From Streptomyces calvus (lineage in GTDB: Bacteria > Actinomycetota > Actinomycetes > Streptomycetales > Streptomycetaceae), in NCBI RefSeq assembly GCF_006782915.1, contig NZ_VCNP01000045.1, positions 111,557 through 175,556 of the forward strand: a stretch of DNA of 64,000 nt, given 5' to 3'. The notes beneath the pieces are model-generated. The model worked only from the letters and a program-made list of their open reading frames with translations. It did no database searches and was not told the origin of the DNA. Of this stretch, positions 60,034-64,000 are shown piece after piece. The position numbers were made by a program, and so were the translations under genes. Position 1 is the first letter of the stretch. Every line of letters begins with the position of its first letter.

Positions 60034-60246
60034 GTGACCTCCCCCGTGGTCATCCCTTCGCGGCAAGTATTGCCGCCGGGGCTGCCCTGTGCACCGGGCT
60101 TGGCACGATCTTGATCCGATTGCGGCGAGAATGCCGGGAATTTCGAATGCGCATCCCGTCATGCCGCGTTCGACTGCGCCCCCCCCGGGGTCCGCCTGCT
60201 GCCGCCGTGTTGTCCTCGTCGCCCTCGTCGCCCTCGTCGCCCTAGT
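60034..60246 (-). promoter_or_regulatory. Promoter region of the glnX-pknG operon
   Basis: 213 bp between glnX and the IS element. A 7-bp inverted repeat GCGGCAA-GTA-TTGCCGC lies at 60060-60076, 27 bp before the start codon. A CCTCGTCG-type trinucleotide run directly precedes the IS insertion site. The IS therefore sits close upstream of the operon and could have cut off distal control elements. Confidence 0.45.
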
Positions 60247-61204
60247 TGTGCTGTCCGGACAGGTTGGTGACGCGGCTGGCGGGTGTCTGGCCGTCGATGC
60301 CGGTGTGGGGTCGGTGGTAGTTGTACCAGTCCAGCCAGTCGGGAAACGTGGCCTGGCGTTCGCGGTCTGAGGTGTAGGGCCGCTGGTAGGCCCACTCCTC
60401 GAGCAGGGTGCGGTGGAAGCGTTCGACTTTGCCGTTGGTCTGCGGCCGCCAGGGCCTCGTCCAGCGGGGGCTGATGCCCAGCTCGTGGCAGGTCTGGCGC
60501 CAGGTGTTCTTGGTGTAGGCCCAGGCGTTGTCGGTCAGCACGCGCTCGACGGTGACGCCTTGCTGGGCGAACCAGGCAGTTGCCCGTCGCAGGAAGGCTG
60601 CGCAGGTGGCGGCCTTCTCATCGGGCAGGTCCTCGGTGTAGGCGAGGCGGGTGTGGTCGTCCAGGGCGGTGTGCAGGTAGGCGTATCCGGTGCCGTTGCG
60701 GCGGTCCTGGTTGGCCCGGCCGGCTGCCCGGCCGAGGACCTTGTGGCCGCCGCCGTCGGGGATGCGGCCGAGCTTCTTGACGTCGATGTGGACCAGTTCG
60801 CCGGGCCGGGCACGCTCGTAGCGGCGGACGGGTTCGCCGGTGGCCCGGTCGCAGGCGGCGAGCGCGGGCAGGCCGTGCCGGACGAGGACGCGGTGGGCGG
60901 TGGAAGCGGCGATGCCGCAACGGGCGGCCAGCCGCACCGGACCGATCCGGTGTTCGCGTCGCAGCCGCACCACCTGCTGTTCGACCGGGGCGGGCGTCTG
61001 GCGCGGGCTGTGGTGGGGGCGGCTGGAGCGGTCGAGCATCCCGGCCGGGCCCAGTTGCCGGTAGCGGCCCGCCCAGCGTGCGGCGGTGGTGTGGCTGACC
61101 TGGAAGCGTTCCGCGGCCCGCCGCAGCGGCCAGCCTTCGTCCACGACACACCGGGCCAGGCGAAGCCGTCCGGTCGGAGTCAGCGGGGCGTTACGGTGGG
61201 ACAC
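60242..61204 (-). CDS. IS481-family transposase
   Basis: About 320 residues from the GTG at 61204 (VSHRNAPLTPTGRLRLARCVV). N-terminal helix-turn-helix pair (GWPLRRAAERFQVSHTTAARWAGRY) and an rve-type integrase core. DDE residues: Asp in VHIDVKKLG, Asp in VLTDNAWAY, Glu in NGKVERFHRTL. The C-terminal YNYHRPHTGIDGQTPASRV is conserved in the family. The frame is intact, so the element may be active. The stop codon overlaps the left flank, five bases outside the inverted repeat. Confidence 0.93.
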   Translation of the reverse strand: MSHRNAPLTPTGRLRLARCVVDEGWPLRRAAERFQVSHTTAARWAGRYRQLGPAGMLDRSSRPHHSPRQTPAPVEQQVVRLRREHRIGPVRLAARCGIAASTAHRVLVRHGLPALAACDRATGEPVRRYERARPGELVHIDVKKLGRIPDGGGHKVLGRAAGRANQDRRNGTGYAYLHTALDDHTRLAYTEDLPDEKAATCAAFLRRATAWFAQQGVTVERVLTDNAWAYTKNTWRQTCHELGISPRWTRPWRPQTNGKVERFHRTLLEEWAYQRPYTSDRERQATFPDWLDWYNYHRPHTGIDGQTPASRVTNLSGQHN

Positions 61205-61313
61205 GAGGGCCTCCTGCGGTCGGGCGTAGATGTCGCAATCCACACCGAACCCAGAAGGCCCTCACCTGTTCAAGCACCCAGCACGCGTGTCACCAACGTC
61301 CCGGGACAGCACA
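60247..61313 (-). mobile_element. IS481-family insertion sequence (complete)
   Basis: 1067-bp element. The ends are imperfect terminal inverted repeats: TGTGCTGTCC..GGACAGGTTGGTGACGCG on the left and the complement of TGTGCTGTCCCGGGAC.GTTGGTGACACGCG on the right. A 6-bp target duplication CCTAGT flanks it (60241-60246 and 61314-61319), containing the CTAG often hit by this family. One intact transposase gene fills it. Complete ends plus duplication indicate a relatively recent insertion. Confidence 0.92.
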
Positions 61314-61478
61314 CCTAGTTGTTTCTCGTTGTCCTCGTACTGTCGTCGTGCCGTGCCCTTGTGAGGAACACGCGGTGGATGTCTGTTCGGTTCCCGTGAG
61401 GGTGCGTGGTGGGTGCGGTGGGTGCCCGGGGCGGTGGGTGGGTCGGGGGCGGGCCGACGGGGCGTGGGCCCGCGGCGC

Positions 61479-62453
61479 TCAGGGGCGGTCGTAGTGGCGG
61501 CGCAGGCGGTTGTGGGCGTGGGCCGGGGCGGAGAGGTGGTCCAGGCCCAGGAGGCCCGCTCCCAGTACGGGGCTGCTGGTCACGACTCGGACCACGGCGC
61601 GTGGCGCCCGTTGGGCCAGCAAGGTGCGGATGCGGTCGTTGAGTTGAGGGTGTTCGGCGGCCAGGACGCTGCCGCCGAGGAGGACGGGGGTTTCTTCGTG
61701 GTGCAGGTCCAGACGGTGCAGGGCGATGGTGGCCATGGTGGCGATCTCTTCCGCCTGGCGGTCGATGACGGACTGCGCCACGTCGTCTCCGCCGGCGGCC
61801 GTCGCGAACAGTACGGGTGTCACCTCGTGGCGGCGGGCTGCGGGTACGTGTGCGAAGTGCAGCGCCTTGATGAGGGCCGGCATGTCGGGCAGGCCGAAGT
61901 GGGCCGGGAGCGTGTGGGCCAGGGCTGTGGGGGCGCCGCGGCCGTCCTGGGCGCGGGCGGCGTGCCACAGGGCCTCCTCGGCCAGGTGCCAGCCGCCGCC
62001 CCAGTCGCCCGAGAAGCGGCCCAGCGCCGGGAAGCGGGCGGTGCGGCCGTCGGGGCGCATGCCGACGCAGTTGATGCCGGCGCCGCAGACGACGGCCACG
62101 CCCCGGGGTTCGGTGACGCCGGCGCGGAGGACGGCGAAGGTGTCGTTGCGGACCGTGGTGGTGCTGCCCCAGCCGCGGGCGGTCAGCGCCTCGGTCAGCT
62201 GCTGCTCCTCCAGGGGCAGGTCGGCGTTGGCGAGGCAGGCCGAGACATGGGCGACGGAGGAGGCGCCGGCATTGCTGAGGGCCCGGGTGACGGTGGTGGT
62301 GAGCGTGGCCATCGCCGGGTCCAGGCCGACGGCCGGCGGACGGAAACCCGCGCCCCGGGCCGTGGCCAGGACCGTGCCGTCGTGGGCGATCACCGCCACG
62401 TCCGTCTTGCTGTTGCCGGCGTCGATGGCGAGGACGCCCGCGCTCAGGCCCAC
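61479..62453 (-). CDS. BadF/BadG-type sugar kinase (N-acetylglucosamine kinase-like)
   Basis: 324 residues, ASKHA fold. Phosphate-1 loop VLAIDAGNSKTDVAV, PGVAVVCGAGINCVG-like phosphate-2 region, GRFSGDWGGGW (sugar-binding region typical of GlcNAc kinases), adenosine motif VLLGGSVLAAEHP. GTG start at 62453 overlaps the GH4 gene by 10 bp. With a GH4 6-phospho-glycosidase and a sugar ABC transporter remnant beside it, it probably phosphorylates an imported amino sugar or disaccharide. Confidence 0.88.
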   Translation of the reverse strand: MGLSAGVLAIDAGNSKTDVAVIAHDGTVLATARGAGFRPPAVGLDPAMATLTTTVTRALSNAGASSVAHVSACLANADLPLEEQQLTEALTARGWGSTTTVRNDTFAVLRAGVTEPRGVAVVCGAGINCVGMRPDGRTARFPALGRFSGDWGGGWHLAEEALWHAARAQDGRGAPTALAHTLPAHFGLPDMPALIKALHFAHVPAARRHEVTPVLFATAAGGDDVAQSVIDRQAEEIATMATIALHRLDLHHEETPVLLGGSVLAAEHPQLNDRIRTLLAQRAPRAVVRVVTSSPVLGAGLLGLDHLSAPAHAHNRLRRHYDRP

Positions 62454-63709
62454 GTGAGGAACTCCCGGTTGTGGGCGACGAGTTCGTCGGTGAGCCGGTC
62501 CGCGTACGCGTACTGGCCGATCAGCGGGTGGGCGAGCAGGGCACGGAAGACACGCTCCCGGGTGCCGTGCAGGGCCGCTTCCAGGGCCAGGTCCTCGTAG
62601 GCGGTGACGTTGGCCATCAGACCGGCCAGGAGCGGATCGACGGGCGCGACGGGCAGCGGCGTGGCGCCCTTCGGGCCCACGCTCGCCTGGACCTCGACGA
62701 CGGCGTCGTCGGGGAGGAAGGGCAGGGTGCCGTTGTTGCGGGTGTTGACCACCTGGTGCGGGGAGCCGGTGCCGCGCAGCAGCGCCGCCGCCAGGTCCAC
62801 GGCCGCCTCCGAGTAGTAGGCGCCGCCGCGCTGCGCCAGCAGCGCCGGCTTCTCCGCGAGGTCCGGATCGGCGTACAGCGCCAGGAGGCGGCGCTCCATG
62901 TCGGCGACCTCGGCGGCCCGCGACGGCTTCGTGCGCTGCTCCCGTACGACCTCGTCGTGGGCGTAGAAGTAGCGCAGGTAGTACGACGGGACCAGGCCCA
63001 GGCGGTGCAGCAGGGGACGCGGGAGGCGCAGGTCGGCGGCGATGGTGTCGCCGTGGTCGGCGAGGAGGCCGGGCAGCAGGTCCTCACCGTCGGGGCCGCC
63101 CCGGCGTACCGCCGTCTCCCAGGTGAGGTGGTTCAGGCCGACGTGGTCCAGGTGGAGGTCCGCGGGCTCGGTGTCCAGGAGCGCCGCGAACTTCCGCTGC
63201 AGGCCGATGGCCACGTTGCACAGGCCGAGCGCCTTGTGGCCGGCCCGGAGCAGGGCGCGGGTGACGATGCCGACGGGGTTGGTGAAGTCGATGATCCAGG
63301 CGTCCGGGTTGGCGCGGCGCACGCGGTCGGCGATGTCCAGGACGACCGGGACCGTGCGCAGCGCCTTGGCCATGCCGCCCGCGCCGGTGGTCTCCTGGCC
63401 GACGCAGCCGCACTCCAGGGGCCACGTCTCGTCCTGTCGGCGGGCCGCCTGACCGCCCACGCGGAGCTGGAGGAGGACCGCGTCCGCGCCGTCGACCGCG
63501 GCGTCCAGGTCGGCGGTGGTGGTGATGGTGCCGGGGTGGCCCAGGCGGGCGAAGATGCGGCGGGACAGGGCGCCGACCGTCTCCAGCCGGTCCGTCGCCG
63601 GGTCGGTGAGGACCAGTTCGGTGAGGGGGAGGGTGTCCCTCAGCCGGGCGAAGCCGTCGACGAGTTCGGGCGTGTAGGTCGAGCCTCCGCCGACCACGGT
63701 GAGTTTCAT
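62444..63709 (-). CDS. GH4 6-phospho-beta-glucosidase-like enzyme
   Basis: About 421 residues. NAD-binding start KLTVVGGGSTYTPELVDG, IDFTNPVGIVTRAL, and metal-binding Cys in LGLCNVAIGLQR, then HVGLNHLTWE. The GH4 family cleaves 6-phospho-glycosides by an NAD- and Mn-dependent redox mechanism. Start: ATG at 63709 has AAGGG at proper spacing; the ATG at 63715 overlaps the upstream stop. Its substrate would be a phosphorylated disaccharide made by the neighbouring kinase, an inference from the pairing. Confidence 0.92.
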   Translation of the reverse strand: MKLTVVGGGSTYTPELVDGFARLRDTLPLTELVLTDPATDRLETVGALSRRIFARLGHPGTITTTADLDAAVDGADAVLLQLRVGGQAARRQDETWPLECGCVGQETTGAGGMAKALRTVPVVLDIADRVRRANPDAWIIDFTNPVGIVTRALLRAGHKALGLCNVAIGLQRKFAALLDTEPADLHLDHVGLNHLTWETAVRRGGPDGEDLLPGLLADHGDTIAADLRLPRPLLHRLGLVPSYYLRYFYAHDEVVREQRTKPSRAAEVADMERRLLALYADPDLAEKPALLAQRGGAYYSEAAVDLAAALLRGTGSPHQVVNTRNNGTLPFLPDDAVVEVQASVGPKGATPLPVAPVDPLLAGLMANVTAYEDLALEAALHGTRERVFRALLAHPLIGQYAYADRLTDELVAHNREFLTWA

Positions 63710-63711
63710 AG

Positions 63712-63822
63712 TCATCCCTTGACTCCGGTGAGGGTGACGCCCGCGACGAACGCCTTCCGGGCGAAGAAGAACACGAGGATCACGGGGGCCACGACCAGCG
63801 TGGTGGCGGCCACGGTGAGGTT
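63712..63822 (-). pseudogene. Sugar ABC permease, C-terminal fragment
   Basis: The minus-strand frame ending at the TGA 63712-63714 reads NLTVAATTLVVAPVIL then VFFFARKAFVAGVTLTGVKG, the standard end of MalG-type carbohydrate permeases. Upstream, similarity stops at an in-frame TGA (63823-63825). Only ~36 residues of an expected ~280 remain. Confidence 0.8.
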
Positions 63823-63835
63823 TCAGCCGGTGTGG

Positions 63836-63912
63836 TGAACGAGGAGACCACGTCCGGGCCGTCGGAACCGCCCGCGCGCAGGGCCTGGTTGAGCTTGTCG
63901 TCGTTTATTCGG
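63836..63912 (-). pseudogene. Sugar-binding protein fragment
   Basis: Just upstream of the permease tail, in another frame, the minus strand reads DDKLNQALRAGGSDGPDVVSSFTT, typical of extracellular sugar-binding proteins of ABC transporters. Both ends are missing. Order and orientation fit an internal deletion that removed the rest of the binding protein, the first permease and most of the second. Confidence 0.6.
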
Positions 63913-63929
63913 GACGTTCCGGGCACGGC

Positions 63930-64000
63930 GGGGCTCCCAGGGGCAGGGGCAGGGGCAGGGGCTGGGGTGGGGGTGGGGGGCGGGAAAGCGGGGAGCGGGG
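63930..64000. repeat. Low-complexity G-rich end of the window
   Basis: Four to five copies of AGGGGC followed by GGGGTGGG runs. No coding signal; could be genuine repeat DNA or an assembly edge. Confidence 0.6.

Overview
The window is very GC-rich with strong third-position GC bias. It carries chaplin, MelC1/MelC2 and SsbB homologues, a PknG/GlnX/GlnH operon, frequent GTG/TTG starts and ATGA/GTGA gene overlaps. Together these point to a Streptomyces chromosome. From memory (not checked), the order chaplin - melC - ssbB also resembles the SCO2683-SCO2716 neighbourhood of S. coelicolor. One tRNA gene (Arg, anticodon TCT) is present. There is no rRNA, CRISPR array, prophage or integrase.

Layout. 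1-4.8 kb: the end of a WD40 protein, a NIPSNAP-like protein, and a two-gene ABC system whose ATPase is fused to an extracytoplasmic CocE-type hydrolase. 4.8-6.35 kb: a sortase-anchored chaplin with three chaplin domains and a BldN-like promoter, followed by a strong terminator and a 110-bp tandem repeat. 6.35-20 kb: an exopolysaccharide locus. Eight tightly overlapping minus-strand genes run from 19814 to 10400: a secreted DUF3344-like protein, glycosyltransferase, priming sugar phosphotransferase, Wzy/ligase, MurJ-like flippase, polysaccharide deacetylase, glycosyltransferase and Wzz-like copolymerase. A secreted GH26 hydrolase faces them, and an ATP-grasp/flavoprotein pair lies beyond it.

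20-28.2 kb: small secreted proteins surround the melC1-melC2 melanin operon. Then come an alpha/beta hydrolase with a cysteine nucleophile, a small unknown protein, a TIR-beta-helix fusion and an Excalibur protein. 28.5-33 kb: the tRNA, two dynamin-like/Era-like GTPases and ssbB. 33.3-37.5 kb: a thioester surface protein with a sortase motif, a lipoprotein, and a MerR regulator set in transposase debris and a direct repeat. 37.6-40.4 kb: ettA, a hotdog thioesterase and a conserved unknown gene. 40.4-47.5 kb: two giant FtsX-like permeases with a MacB-type ATPase that ends in an AbrB-like domain. 47.6-49.1 kb: divergent truncated haemoglobin and a PCMT-like methyltransferase.

49.1-60 kb: a seven-gene minus-strand operon, glnX - glnH - coiled-coil protein - pknG - PP2C phosphatase - vWA protein - FHA protein. 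It reads as a complete amino-acid-sensing Ser/Thr phosphorylation unit with kinase, phosphatase and phospho-reader. 60.2-61.3 kb: an intact IS481-family element with a CCTAGT target duplication. 61.4-64 kb: a BadF-type sugar kinase and a GH4 6-phospho-glycosidase. Their ABC transporter is reduced to a frameshifted junction of a binding-protein fragment with a permease tail; the last ~70 bases are low-complexity.
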